Assembly: GCF_910585425.1 (NCBI RefSeq)
Contig: NZ_CAJUCP010000003.1
Span: 98,682 to 162,681 of the forward strand
Source of the DNA: an uncultured Acetatifactor sp.
Lineage (GTDB): Bacteria > Bacillota > Clostridia > Lachnospirales > Lachnospiraceae
DNA: 64,000 nt
Direction of reading: 5' to 3'
The notes below the pieces were generated by a model that was given only the letters and a program-made list of their open reading frames with translations, was not told where the DNA came from and made no database searches. The position numbers and the translations under genes were made by a program. Positions 53,025 to 62,600 of the stretch are shown piece by piece. Positions within the stretch are counted from its first letter, which is position 1; each line of letters begins with the position of its first letter.

Positions 53025-53573
53025 ATGAGGAAGAGAAGAAAGTTTTATCCTGGAGCCCTTGCTCTGGCGGCCCTGACGGCAGTGGCCTTTGCCGGAATCG
53101 GTGAGGCCTGGTCCTATTTTACCACCTATGCGGAGGCGGCAGGCGGCTATACCATCCGGCTGGGGGACAGGACGGAGATTACGGAGGAGTTCACGGACTG
53201 GACGAAGCATGTGGTGATTGAAAATGTGGAGAGTTCGGAGCCGGTGTACATCCGCGCCAGGGCGTTCTGTGGGAGCCAGTACACGCTTGTCTACTCCGGC
53301 GAGGGCTGGACCCAGGGCAGCGACGGGTACTATTATTACGGAAATATAGTAAACGGCGGCGCAAGCACGGGACAGCTGGATATCAGGATCGAGAACATCC
53401 CGGCGGACCCGGAGGAGATGGAGCGCTTCAATGTGGTGGTCATCTATGAGAGCACGCCGGTGAAGTATCATGAGGACGGAAGCCCCTACACGGTGGAGGA
53501 GACCGACTGGAGCGAGCTTCTGGATACCGGCAGCACCGTCAGCGGCGGTACGGAAGGAGGGGGCCAGGCATGA
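53025..53573 (+). CDS. Secreted protein with SipW-dependent (TasA/camelysin-like) signal peptide
   Basis: A 182-residue protein. The start RRKFYPGALALAALTAVAFAG followed by GEAWSYFTTYAEAAGG matches the SipW-type leader, in which an aromatic A-W/Y-x-F-T motif follows the hydrophobic stretch. The mature part is a predicted beta-sandwich (VVIENVESSEPVYIRARAF, DIRIENIPADPEEMERFNVVVIY) like camelysin/TasA-group proteins. It overlaps the next gene by 4 bases (ATGA), so two such proteins are co-translated. It probably forms or caps a TasA-like fibre. The SipW-type peptidase at 56272 should process it. Confidence 0.72.
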   Translation: MRKRRKFYPGALALAALTAVAFAGIGEAWSYFTTYAEAAGGYTIRLGDRTEITEEFTDWTKHVVIENVESSEPVYIRARAFCGSQYTLVYSGEGWTQGSDGYYYYGNIVNGGASTGQLDIRIENIPADPEEMERFNVVVIYESTPVKYHEDGSPYTVEETDWSELLDTGSTVSGGTEGGGQA

Positions 53574-54367
53574 AGCAGAAGAAGCAGAAAAAGCGTTTGA
53601 GGGCGGCATCGCCCATCGTCACCGTGGCGCTGTTCGTGGTGGCGGTGGCCATGCTCCTGGGCGGCTCCATCGGGGGCACCAGGGCTGCGCTGACCTATTA
53701 TTCCGAGACTTATACTTCCCGGATCCAGATGTACGACATCGGCGTCTCTCTGGTGGAGAACGACAAGGAGATATCCTGGCGGGACTACAGCAGCGCCGGG
53801 GACGGGACCTGGAACGAGCATACGGGGGTGCTGCTGGAGAGCATGCTCCCCGAGGGCGAGAAGCTGACCCTGGGGAAGAAGTACAGGGAAGAGCTGAAGG
53901 TCCGCAATACCGGGACCATCAACCAATATGTCCGTGTCAATATATACAAATACTGGCTGGATGCCAATGGCGTGAAGATGCGCGACCTTTCCCCGGACCT
54001 GATCGACCTGAACCTGGTGAACCTGGGGACGGACTGGATCGAGGATGAGGGGGCCAGGACCAAAGAGCGCACTGTCCTGTATTACAACAAGCTCCTGTAC
54101 GCCCAGGGGCAGGGGACTTCCGAGACGCCCCTGTTCGCGGACTCTCTCGTCATCGACGACAGCATCGCGAAGAAGGTGTCCCAGGAGACGCAGACCAATG
54201 GAAACTATACGACGATCGTCACCACCTACGACTATGACGGCGTGTCTTTCCGGGTGGAGGTAGAGGTGGACGCCGTGCAGGAGCACAATGCCGAGGACGC
54301 TGTATGGAGCGCCTGGGGCAAACGGATTTCCGTGGGCGAAGACGGTATCTTGAGCCTGGTGGAATAG
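53570..54367 (+). CDS. Second TasA-like secreted protein with SipW-dependent signal peptide
   Basis: A 265-residue protein with a Lys/Arg-rich start, a membrane-type signal (PIVTVALFVVAVAMLLGGSIG) and the following GTRAALTYYSETYTSRIQM, the SipW-type cleavage region. KYREELKVRNTGTINQYVRVNIYKYWLD is the beta-sandwich core typical of TasA/CalY-group domains, in which such strands precede the fibre-forming exchange. Co-translated with the preceding gene through ATGA. No C-terminal anchor. A structural fibre subunit is the best guess. Confidence 0.72.
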   Translation: MKQKKQKKRLRAASPIVTVALFVVAVAMLLGGSIGGTRAALTYYSETYTSRIQMYDIGVSLVENDKEISWRDYSSAGDGTWNEHTGVLLESMLPEGEKLTLGKKYREELKVRNTGTINQYVRVNIYKYWLDANGVKMRDLSPDLIDLNLVNLGTDWIEDEGARTKERTVLYYNKLLYAQGQGTSETPLFADSLVIDDSIAKKVSQETQTNGNYTTIVTTYDYDGVSFRVEVEVDAVQEHNAEDAVWSAWGKRISVGEDGILSLVE

Positions 54368-54380
54368 GGGGGTGGAACGC

Positions 54381-55199
54381 ATGAAGAACAAGAAAATCTG
54401 GACGGGGCTGCTGTCCTGTCTGACGGCCCTTGCCATGTCGCTGCCGGTCCATGCGGAGACCTTCTATGGAGACGATAGCTGGAGCGTGGTGTTCAACGCC
54501 GAGAAGCAGATGGTCAGCTCCTTCAGCACCGCGGACATCAACGACGTGGTGGGAGGCATGCAGCCCGGGGACAATGTGATCGTCACCCTGAGGCTGAAGA
54601 ACGAGAATCCCACGGCCACGGACTGGTACATGCAGAACGAGGTCCTGTACTCCCTGGAGGACAGGAGCGCCAACAGCCAGACTGGCGGCGGCGCGTATAC
54701 CTATCGGCTCACTTATACGGATCATACCGGAGCGGTGCAGACCCTGTTCGACAGCGACACGGTAGGCGGCGAGAACGGGACCACCGTGGAGGAGACGCTG
54801 GAAGGCCTCCATGGAGCCACCAGCGCGCTGAAGGATTTCTTCTATCTGGATACCGTGAACAATGGAGAGGGCGGCATCATCACCCTGGAGGTGGCGCTGG
54901 ACGGCGAGACCCAGGGAAACAGCTACCAGGATACCCTGGCGGATCTCCAGATGAACTTCGCGGTGGAGCTGCGGGACGACCTGCCCACACAGCCTACGCC
55001 CAACCAGCCGGGGAACCCGCCCACCCCTGTGGACGACACGCAGCCCACGCCCGAACCGGGCAGGAGGACCGACGTAGTGCGCACCAGCGACGAGAGCCAG
55101 CTGCCTTTGCTGGCGGCCATCAGCGGCGTCACGGGGCTGATGCTTCTGGGCTACTGCATCTATTGTTTCAGAGAGCATAAAAAGAAGAAGGGGGAGTAG
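54381..55199 (+). CDS. Membrane-anchored surface protein of the SipW/TasA locus
   Basis: A 272-residue protein: signal peptide (KIWTGLLSCLTALAMSLPVHA), an extracellular beta-rich domain (DNVIVTLRLKNENPTATDWYM), a Pro/Thr-rich spacer (about 205-235) and a C-terminal membrane segment (LPLLAAISGVTGLMLLGYCIY) with a basic tail (REHKKKKGE). The layout mimics a sortase substrate, but no LPXTG or NPQTN-like motif is present; QLP just before the membrane segment may be a degenerate relic. ATG 54381 is eight bases after a G6 run; GTG 54372 is an alternative. It probably links the fibre to the membrane. Confidence 0.68.
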   Translation: MKNKKIWTGLLSCLTALAMSLPVHAETFYGDDSWSVVFNAEKQMVSSFSTADINDVVGGMQPGDNVIVTLRLKNENPTATDWYMQNEVLYSLEDRSANSQTGGGAYTYRLTYTDHTGAVQTLFDSDTVGGENGTTVEETLEGLHGATSALKDFFYLDTVNNGEGGIITLEVALDGETQGNSYQDTLADLQMNFAVELRDDLPTQPTPNQPGNPPTPVDDTQPTPEPGRRTDVVRTSDESQLPLLAAISGVTGLMLLGYCIYCFREHKKKKGE

Positions 55200-55203
55200 A
55201 CGG

Positions 55204-56211
55204 ATGAAGACGCTGAAGAGGATATTGTATACCGCGCTGTGCCTGTGTCTGCTGCTCACCACGGCCCTTCCGGCATCCGCCAGGGAGGAGGAATATACCT
55301 ATACGGTCCGCTTCTTCGCGGGGAAGCAGGGCACCTTCCAGAACGGGGAGATCATGCTGGTGGAAAAGGAGCTCCATTACGGGGACCGCATCAATTTCTA
55401 CTACAATGCCGTGAACCTGCATGACAACAGCAAGTATTATATCCGGGGCATCCGGGAGAGCGGGAAGGACAACAGCGACAGCTTCCAGACCTCCTCTTTC
55501 GTGGTCACCGGGGACATGGACTATGTGATAGCATACGGGATCCTGGGGGACGCCACTTCCTACACCATCAATTATGTGGACACGGAGGGGAACACCCTGG
55601 CGCCCAGCGAGACGTATTACGGAAACGTAGGCGACCGCCCTGTGGTAGCGTATATCTACATCGAGGGATGGACGCCCCAGGCCTACAATATGACCCAGAC
55701 CCTGAAGAAGGATCCGGCGGAGAATGTGTTCACCTTCGTGTACACCAGGACGGAGCAGCCGACTGCACCCCAGCCGCCTGCACCGGCCCCGGCCCCCGGG
55801 GAGCCTACGCCCGCTCCTGAGCCGGAGCCCGTGCCGCCCACCCAGCCGGCGAATCCGGGCATCGTGGTGATACCCAATGACGTAACGCCTCTGGGGCCCG
55901 GGCCTGGCGGAGCCGATGCGGACAATCCGGACGCTCCCGGGCCTGGGGATGACGGATTGAATCCCGTAGGGGATGACGGCGAGAATATTCCCGATGACGA
56001 TACCCCTCTGGGGAGGCCCGATGAGATTGAGGACCTGGACGAGGATGCCGTGCCTACGAGCAATTTCCTGTCCCTGGGCTCTGACGCCAGGCTGCTGGGC
56101 ATTCCGGTGCCGGTGATTATCGTGGTGGCCCTGGCCGCTGTAGGCGCCGCATGGTATTTCCTGTTCATGAGGCGGAAGAAGCAAAAGGACAGGGGCGAAG
56201 GGGAATCATAA
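55204..56211 (+). CDS. MucBP-like surface protein with Pro-rich stalk and membrane anchor
   Basis: A 335-residue protein, signal peptide 1-26 (ILYTALCLCLLLTTALPASA). A first beta domain (YTVRFFAGKQGTF) is followed by a MucBP-like repeat (about 118-180, YTINYVDTEGNTLAPSETYY) of the type that binds mucin or glycans. A long Pro/Ala/Gly/Asp-rich stalk (about 183-290) and a C-terminal membrane helix (about 303-322) with RRKKQKDR follow. There is no LPXTG. It starts 4 bases after the preceding stop, so it is in the same operon. Confidence 0.7.
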   Translation: MKTLKRILYTALCLCLLLTTALPASAREEEYTYTVRFFAGKQGTFQNGEIMLVEKELHYGDRINFYYNAVNLHDNSKYYIRGIRESGKDNSDSFQTSSFVVTGDMDYVIAYGILGDATSYTINYVDTEGNTLAPSETYYGNVGDRPVVAYIYIEGWTPQAYNMTQTLKKDPAENVFTFVYTRTEQPTAPQPPAPAPAPGEPTPAPEPEPVPPTQPANPGIVVIPNDVTPLGPGPGGADADNPDAPGPGDDGLNPVGDDGENIPDDDTPLGRPDEIEDLDEDAVPTSNFLSLGSDARLLGIPVPVIIVVALAAVGAAWYFLFMRRKKQKDRGEGES

Positions 56212-56271
56212 ACGCATCCACCCGGAAGGGGCAGCCCTTCCGGGGACAGGATTTGGAAGAATAGGAGAATT

Positions 56272-56811
56272 ATGACGACAGAGGATATGGAATCGGTTAT
56301 AGGTTCTTCCGGCAGAAAGGGTAGGAAATTTTTTCCTGCCCTTTGCAGCGTGTTCGGGACTGTGATCCTGCTGGGAGTGATTGCGGCATTTTTCCCTTTG
56401 ACAGTGCCGCGGCTTATGGGCTATAATATCTATGAGGTGGTCAGCGGGAGCATGGAGCCGGAGATCCCGGTGGGCAGCGTGATCTATGTCAAGGCAGCGG
56501 AGCCGGAGACGGTGGAAGCCGGAGACATCATCGCTTTCGTCAAGAACGGCTCGGTCATCACCCACCGGGTGGAGGAGAACCGGTACGTGGAAGGGGAATT
56601 CGTCACCAAGGGGGACGCCAACAGCAAGGAGGACATGGAGCCTGTGAAGTACGGCAGCCTGGAGGGGAAGGTGGTGTACCATTTCCCTGTGCTGGGCCGA
56701 ATCATGACGCTGGTTTCGGGCAACGTGGGGAAGCTCTACGCGGCGCTGCTGGTGCTGTGCGGGGTCATGTTCCACATGCTGGCCGGAGTGCTGCGGGGGA
56801 GGCAGGGCTGA
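56272..56811 (+). CDS. sipW: SipW-type signal peptidase I (Ser/His, ER type)
   Basis: A 179-residue membrane protease of the SipW/archaeal type. The nucleophile is S60 in VVSGSMEPEIPVG. In place of lysine, H98 in SVITHRVEE is the base, the mark of this class. It has membrane segments at both ends (about 25-47 and 150-172). In Bacillus, SipW is required to mature TasA and TapA, so the two proteins at 53025 and 53570 are the expected clients. It is the third signal peptidase in this locus and the only one of this class. Confidence 0.9.
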   Translation: MTTEDMESVIGSSGRKGRKFFPALCSVFGTVILLGVIAAFFPLTVPRLMGYNIYEVVSGSMEPEIPVGSVIYVKAAEPETVEAGDIIAFVKNGSVITHRVEENRYVEGEFVTKGDANSKEDMEPVKYGSLEGKVVYHFPVLGRIMTLVSGNVGKLYAALLVLCGVMFHMLAGVLRGRQG

Positions 56812-56826
56812 CGGAGAGGTATGGAT

Positions 56827-57014
56827 GATGGCGTGTTGTCCTGGAGCCTGGATGCCTGCTGCGTGCTTTAGGGTTGGATGAGGGACATGGATGGCGTGTT
56901 GTCCTGGAGCCTGGATGCCTGCTGCGTGCCTTAGGGCTGGATGAGGGACATGGATGGCGTGTCGGCCTGGAGCCTGGATGCCTGTTGCATGCCTTAGGGC
57001 TGAAGGAGGGACAT
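56827..57014 (+). repeat. Three 63-bp tandem repeats, each carrying a ribosome-binding-site-like GAGGGACAT
   Basis: gatggcgtg recurs at 56827, 56890 and 56953, period exactly 63. Each unit ends (g)agggacat followed by atg or gg-atgg; the last copy supplies GGAGGGACAT for the sortase ATG at 57015. The frame stays open across two units (21-residue repeats), but that peptide has no homology. Confidence 0.9.
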
Positions 57015-57866
57015 ATGGGAAAATGGATCAGAAGGGTTGTGGTGCTGGCAGTGGCGGGGGTGTTCCTGTATTCCATGGCCTCCATCGGAATGACGCTGTA
57101 CAGATATTATATAAGCGATAAATCATACGACGACACCGCGGAGCAGTTTACGGCGCTGGCTACCGGGGCGGAGGATGCCGCCGGGGGGACGGACGGGGCG
57201 GAAGCCGGGGAGAGGGGCTCTGCGCCGGGGAGCGTGGGCACAGAGACCGCGCCGATCAGGGTGGACTTCGATGGGCTGCGGGCCGTGAACGGCGACATTG
57301 TCGGGTGGATCTACTGCCAGGACACGCCCATCAACTACCCGGTGGTCCGCGGGGAGGACAATGAGTTCTATCTCCACCACGGCTTTGACGGCGCGGACAG
57401 CAATTCCGGCGCTATCTTCATGGAGGTTCAGAACCGCCCGGGCTTCGCGGATGCCAACACGGTCATCTACGGGCACCACATGAAGAACGGCTCCATGTTC
57501 GCCGCGCTTGCGGAATACGCGGATCAGACCTTCTACGAGGAGCATCCGGTGATGTGGCTCCTGACGCCGGAGCAGGACTACAAAATCATAGTATTCAGCG
57601 GCTACACCGCGTCCGCGGGCTCGGACACCTACCAGATATTCGAGGGGGCCAGCGGGGAGTTCGACGAGTACCTGGAGACAGTCCGGGGCAGGTCGGATTT
57701 TACCGCGGACATGGAGCCGGACGGGGCGGCGAAGTACGTGCTGCTCTCCACCTGCGCCTATGATTTCGAGGACGCCAGGTATGTGATACATGGGATGCTG
57801 GTGCCGGTGGGGAGCGCGGCGGGTGTTCCTGGGGAGGCAGGGCAGAGCGCTGCCTCAGGGGGCTGA
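57015..57866 (+). CDS. srtB: Class B sortase
   Basis: A 283-residue membrane transpeptidase with an N-terminal anchor (about 8-28), a low-complexity Ala/Gly/Glu linker (45-75) and a class B catalytic domain. H154/H155 (YGHHMKNGSMF), C247 (LSTCAYDFEDARYVIHG) and R255 are the catalytic residues; GDIVGWIYCQDTPINYPVVRG is the class B start. Class B sortases anchor NPQTN-type proteins or build some pili; no clear substrate motif is seen in this window. The repeat-borne site GGAGGG fixes the start. Confidence 0.92.
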   Translation: MGKWIRRVVVLAVAGVFLYSMASIGMTLYRYYISDKSYDDTAEQFTALATGAEDAAGGTDGAEAGERGSAPGSVGTETAPIRVDFDGLRAVNGDIVGWIYCQDTPINYPVVRGEDNEFYLHHGFDGADSNSGAIFMEVQNRPGFADANTVIYGHHMKNGSMFAALAEYADQTFYEEHPVMWLLTPEQDYKIIVFSGYTASAGSDTYQIFEGASGEFDEYLETVRGRSDFTADMEPDGAAKYVLLSTCAYDFEDARYVIHGMLVPVGSAAGVPGEAGQSAASGG

Positions 57867-58320
57867 AGGTCCCTAACCGAATGGGGCGATTCCCGGGAAG
57901 GTCCCAAACGCGAGTTCTCCTGGCTACAGGCTGGCTTCCATGCACTGCCATAGTGTCTCTTTACTTAAGAAGCGGACGGCAGACCAAGCTCTCCAGAAAT
58001 CTGCTGAATTCGTCTTTTAAAAGTATTTCATTATGAAATCCTGCTTATGGGATACCATTTTCCGTTTTCGGCCTGGCTTGGCGGACTTGTTCCCATCCCA
58101 CAAGGCGATTTCCTGGACATCCGCGAAACAGAATGTTTTTTCGATTTTTCTTACAGTATTTTGAGTCCTTGGGAATAGTATTCCCTTCTCTACGTTGATA
58201 CCTAAACTTTTTTTCAGTCATTTTTGATTCATTCCCCCTTTCTCAGAACGTTATTTCGGATAAGAGCGGCCCTGAAAAGCAGGCGGCAACTGATTGCATC
58301 GAAGATTTTTCATGTATAAC
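57867..58320. other. AT-rich intergenic region
   Basis: The gap from 57867 to 58569 is clearly more AT-rich than its surroundings. Apart from the degraded reading frame at 58017-58221 and the promoter at 58321 nothing else was seen in it. Confidence 0.6.
58017..58221 (-). pseudogene. Possible frameshifted small gene
   Basis: On the minus strand an ATG at 58221 after a GGGGG-containing leader runs MTEK, then a run of seven A bases. Removing one A would continue into a protein-like frame (NVEKGILFPRTQNTVRKIEK then FADVQEIALWDGNKSAKPGR) ending at 58017, about 67 residues. Without it the frame ends near 58050 with a less convincing sequence. No family recognised. Confidence 0.35.
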
Positions 58321-58349
58321 TTGCCCCGGGGAAAAAGTTGTGCTATACT
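58321..58349 (+). promoter_or_regulatory. Promoter for the second Rpn-like gene
   Basis: TTGCCC (58321-58326), 17 bases, TATACT (58344-58349). The leader to the ATG is about 215 bases. Confidence 0.55.
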
Positions 58350-58569
58350 GAATGCATCAGACGGGGCGGCAGCCCCGGAGAGATTCGGCAAGCAGGACAT
58401 TCGGGCCGCGCCAGGCAGCGCGGGACTATAATTTCTGACATTCTATCATTCAGAACACCCTGCTTAAGACCAACGATTCGACATAGGCAGGGGAAGGGAG
58501 CGGGCTCCGGCAGAGGAGGGCCCTCCGGCGCTGTACCGTCATCCGCGCCCCCCTGCGGAAAGGAAGGCC

Positions 58570-59604
58570 ATGGGGGGACCAAACAATGCGCTGCGGGCGT
58601 ACATGAAGCGCCCGGACAGGATACGCGCGGTACTGGAATACTATCTGAGGGAGGAGCTGCCGGTGGACTGGGAGTGCCGTCAGCGGGACGGGTTCCTGCC
58701 GACGCGGGACAGGAAGGGGAGGCTGACGTTCCGGGAGAGGGACTACCTGGGGGAGGCCAGGGCCTGGGGCGTGCGCTTCCTGCTGGGAATAGAGAACCAG
58801 CAGACCGTGAACCTGACCTATCCCTGGCGTCTGATGGAGATGGACTGCCTGACTTATGGTAGGGAGATAGAGGCCATACGGGAGGGGAACGAGGAAAGCG
58901 GCGCTGGATACGGGCCGGAGGACGACTTCAAATACCGCTTCCGCAAGGGCGACGTGCTGGAGCCTGTGGTGGACCTGATGCTGTATTGGGGGAAGAAGGA
59001 GTGGAAAGGGCCCAAAACCCTGAAGGGCATGATGCGGGACATGTCGCCGCTGCCCCGTAGGCTCCGCAGGCTGGTGGGGGACTACCGGACGGCCATGATA
59101 CCCATGCGGTCCATACCGGACGAAGACCTGAGGAGGATGGGCTCCGACCTGAAGTACGTGCTGGGGATACTGAAATGCACATCCTCCAGGAAGCAGTATG
59201 AGCAGTATATCCTGGAGAATCGGGAATACTTCACCAGGATACCCAGGAGCGCGGTGGATGTGATTGACGTGTTCACGAACATCGGGGACATCAGGAGCCG
59301 TCTACAGTATGAATGGAACCAGGACAATGGGGAGGAGGAGACAGACATGTGCAAAGCTTTGGAGGACATCAAAAGGCATGAAATGGAAAAGGGCGTTAAG
59401 ATAGGCCGGAAACAAGGCAGGAAACAGGGGCGAAAGCAGGGCCAAAGACAGGGCATCGAACAGGGCGAACGGCTGGGGACCCTCAAGACCCTGTGTGCCC
59501 TGGTCAATGACGGCCTCCTGAAAGCGGACGAAGCCGCCAGGCGTGCGAACCTGTCGAAGAAGGCTTTCGGCATGGAGATGAAGAAGGCGGGATATAAATA
59601 TTGA
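58570..59604 (+). CDS. Second Rpn/YhgA-like PD-(D/E)XK family protein
   Basis: A 344-residue protein distant from the one at 12592 but of the same type: an N-terminal region with AWGVRFLLGIENQQTVNLTYPWRLMEMDC (E-x-Q in place of E-x-K, so the nuclease may be impaired), KGDVLEPVVDLMLYWG, then a helical middle and a tail of repeated R/K-K-Q-G tetrapeptides (about 278-295) and a last helix-turn-helix-like segment (LVNDGLLKADEAARRANLS). The Q-G repeats before a short C-terminal domain are common in this family. AAGGAAGG precedes the ATG. It lies 28 bases before addA on the same strand. Confidence 0.7.
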   Translation: MGGPNNALRAYMKRPDRIRAVLEYYLREELPVDWECRQRDGFLPTRDRKGRLTFRERDYLGEARAWGVRFLLGIENQQTVNLTYPWRLMEMDCLTYGREIEAIREGNEESGAGYGPEDDFKYRFRKGDVLEPVVDLMLYWGKKEWKGPKTLKGMMRDMSPLPRRLRRLVGDYRTAMIPMRSIPDEDLRRMGSDLKYVLGILKCTSSRKQYEQYILENREYFTRIPRSAVDVIDVFTNIGDIRSRLQYEWNQDNGEEETDMCKALEDIKRHEMEKGVKIGRKQGRKQGRKQGQRQGIEQGERLGTLKTLCALVNDGLLKADEAARRANLSKKAFGMEMKKAGYKY

Positions 59605-59632
59605 CGAAATCCTGAAAAAGGAAGGAAAACCC

Positions 59633-62600
59633 ATGGCAGTCACATTCACACAAGAGCAGAGCATGGCCATCGAACTCCATGGCCGGAATATCCTGGTATC
59701 AGCGGCGGCGGGCAGCGGCAAGACCGCCGTATTGGTGGAGCGCATCGTGCGCATGGTCTGCGATGAAGCGCATCCCGTGGACATAGACCGTCTGCTGGTG
59801 GTGACCTTCACCAATGCGGCAGCGGCGGAGATGCGGGAGCGCATCGCGGCGGGCATCTCGAAGCGGCTCACGGAGAGGCCGGACTCTGCCCACATCCAGC
59901 GCCAGTCCACGCTCCTGCACAATGCCCAGATTACCACCATCGACAGCTTCTGCCTGTTCCTGCTGCGGAACCATTTTAACGAAATCGGCCTGGACCCGGC
60001 CTTCCGCATCGCCGATGAGGGGGAGGTACGGCTGATGCAGGGGGAGACCCTGGAGGAGCTGATAGAGGCTTCCTACGCCTCCGGCAGTGAGGCTTTCCGC
60101 TACTGCGTGGAGTATTTCTGCCCCGGGGGGCGGGAGAGCGTCCTGGAGCAGCATATCCTGAACCTGTCCCGGTATGCCGCCAGCTTCCCCTGGCCCGCCA
60201 GGTGGCTTAAGGAGCGGAAAGAGGACTATGGCGCGGCTTCGGTGGAGCAGATGTGCGCCAGCTCCTATGCCCTCTGGCTCAGGGAGCATCTGCGCCACCT
60301 CCTGTCCGGATGCGTGGAGAAGCTGGAGCGGGTCCAGGAACTCTGCGAGGCGCCGGACGGCCCCTACATGTACGGAGAACTGGTGGACAGAGAGCTGGAG
60401 CAGCTAAAGACCCTTGCCGCCTGCGATTCCCTGGAGGCGTATGCCGTCAGGCTTCCCGCCGTGAGCTTCGGCAGGCTGCCGGCGAAAAAGGATGAAAGCG
60501 TCTCCCCTATAAAACGTGAGCTTGCGAAAGCTATGCGGGCCTCCGTGAAGGACAGCATCCGGGACATGGAGGAGCGCTATTTTGCCACGCCCCTGGAGCT
60601 TGCGGCCAGACAGGGAGCGGCATGCGCGGGTCCGGTGGGCACGCTGATCGACCTGGTGCTGGAATTCGACAGGCGGATGCAGGAGAAAAAGCAGGACAGA
60701 AAAGTCATAGACTTCTCCGACATGGAGCATTTCGCCCTGGGAATCCTGCTGGAGGGGGAGGGCGAGGAGGCCCGCCCCAGCGCCGTAGCATTGGAATACA
60801 GACAGCATTTCGTTGAGATATTGACGGATGAATATCAGGACAGCAACCTGGTGCAGGAATATCTGCTGAAAGCGGTATCCGGCGAGGCGGACGGTAATTT
60901 CAACCGCTTCATGGTGGGGGACGTGAAGCAGAGCATCTATAAGTTCCGCCTGGCCAGACCGGAGCTTTTTTTGGAGAAATATAACAGCTATGAGGGTGCG
61001 GGGGTGTCTTTGGCAGAGGGGGATGCCGTATCGGAGAGTCAGACGGCGGGCCAGGCAGGTAGCCGTGAAGGGCTGCAGGCTGATGAGGCCGCAGGGCCGG
61101 AGGCTCCAGACTTGCAGGGAGGCTCTGGGCTGCCCGGGAACGGCTGTGTGCGGATTGACCTGGCCAGGAATTTCCGCAGCCGCCTGGAGGTGGTGGATGC
61201 CGTGAACGATGTGTTCAGCCGCCTGATGAGCCAAACCGTGGGGGGCATCCCCTACGATGAGCGGGCGGCGCTGTACCCCGGCGCGTCCTATCCGGACAAT
61301 GGGGGCTGCGGCAGCGAGCTGCTGCTGGCGGAGAAGCCGGAGAAGGGCGATGATTTGAGCGCAAAGCAGGCGGAGGCTCTGGTGATCGCGCAGGAAATCA
61401 AGAGGCTGCGGGGAAGCTTTTCCGTGACGGACAGAGGCACAGGAGAACTGCGGGCGGCACGGTACAGCGATATGGTGATACTGCTGCGCACCAACAGCGG
61501 CTGGGACGAGGAATTCAAGGAAGTGCTGGAGGGGCAGGGGATCCCGGTGTACATCACCTCCAAGACAGGATACTTTGCCGCCGCGGAGGTCCAGGAGCTC
61601 TTACAGCTCCTGCGGGTGCTGGACAATCCCAGCCAGGACATCCCCCTGTTCGGGGTGATGAAGTCCGTCTTCGGCGGCTTCTCGGAGGAGGAAGCCGCGA
61701 TTATCCGCAGCAGCGCGAAGGACTGCTGCCTGTATGATGCGCTGAAACGCTTCGCCCGGGAGCACGGACAGTGGGAGGAGGCAGGGCCAGGTTCTGCGGC
61801 CAGGCTGGATGCGGGAGCCGAGTCAGACTCTGAGGCGAGGATTGGTTCCGAGTCCAGACCAGATGCGAAAGCCGTGCCAGATTCTGAGGTAAGAAAAGGG
61901 TCGGAGCCAGACGGCCTCCAGAGCGAGGGACCTGACACGGATTCAGCCATCCTGGCCGGAAAAGCCGCCGGGTTCCTGCGCATGATAGCAAAGTACCGGG
62001 AATGCACGGTATACCTCCCTATCCGTGCCCTCCTGACAAAACTGATCGGAGATTTCGGCTATCTGGACTATGTCACCGCGCTCCCTGCGGGAAGCCGGAG
62101 GCGGGCCAATGTGGAGATGCTCCTGACCAGGGCCTCTGACTTCGAGAACACCAGCTATTTCGGCCTTTTCCACTTCATCCGCTACATGGAGCAGCTTGAA
62201 AGATACGATGTGGACTACGGCGGGGCGGAGCTCTTGGACGAGAACGCGGATGTGGTGCGCATCATGAGCATCCACAAGAGCAAAGGGCTGGAATTTCCCG
62301 TCACCTTCGTGGCGGGCCTGAGCAAGCGGTTCAACATGCAGGATGTGAACCAGTCTCTGATTTTGGACATGGATCTGGGCCTGGGCACGGACTTCGTGGA
62401 TCCAGGCAGGCGCGTCCGCAACAGGACCCTGCGGCGTATGGCCCTGGCGGGGAAGCTGCGGGAGGAGAGCCTGTCCGAGGAGCTGCGGCTGCTCTATGTG
62501 GCCATGACCAGGGCCAGGGAGAAGCTGATCCTCACAGGCGTGATGGAACATGCGCAGGAAAGCTGGGAGCAGGTCAGGGAGGCAGGTCATAAGAGGCTGA

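Noticed and set aside
56874..57014. In-frame N-terminal extension of the class B sortase through the 63-bp repeats
   Set aside because: The extension is hydrophilic repeat sequence before the membrane anchor; GGAGGG is correctly placed only for the ATG at 57015.
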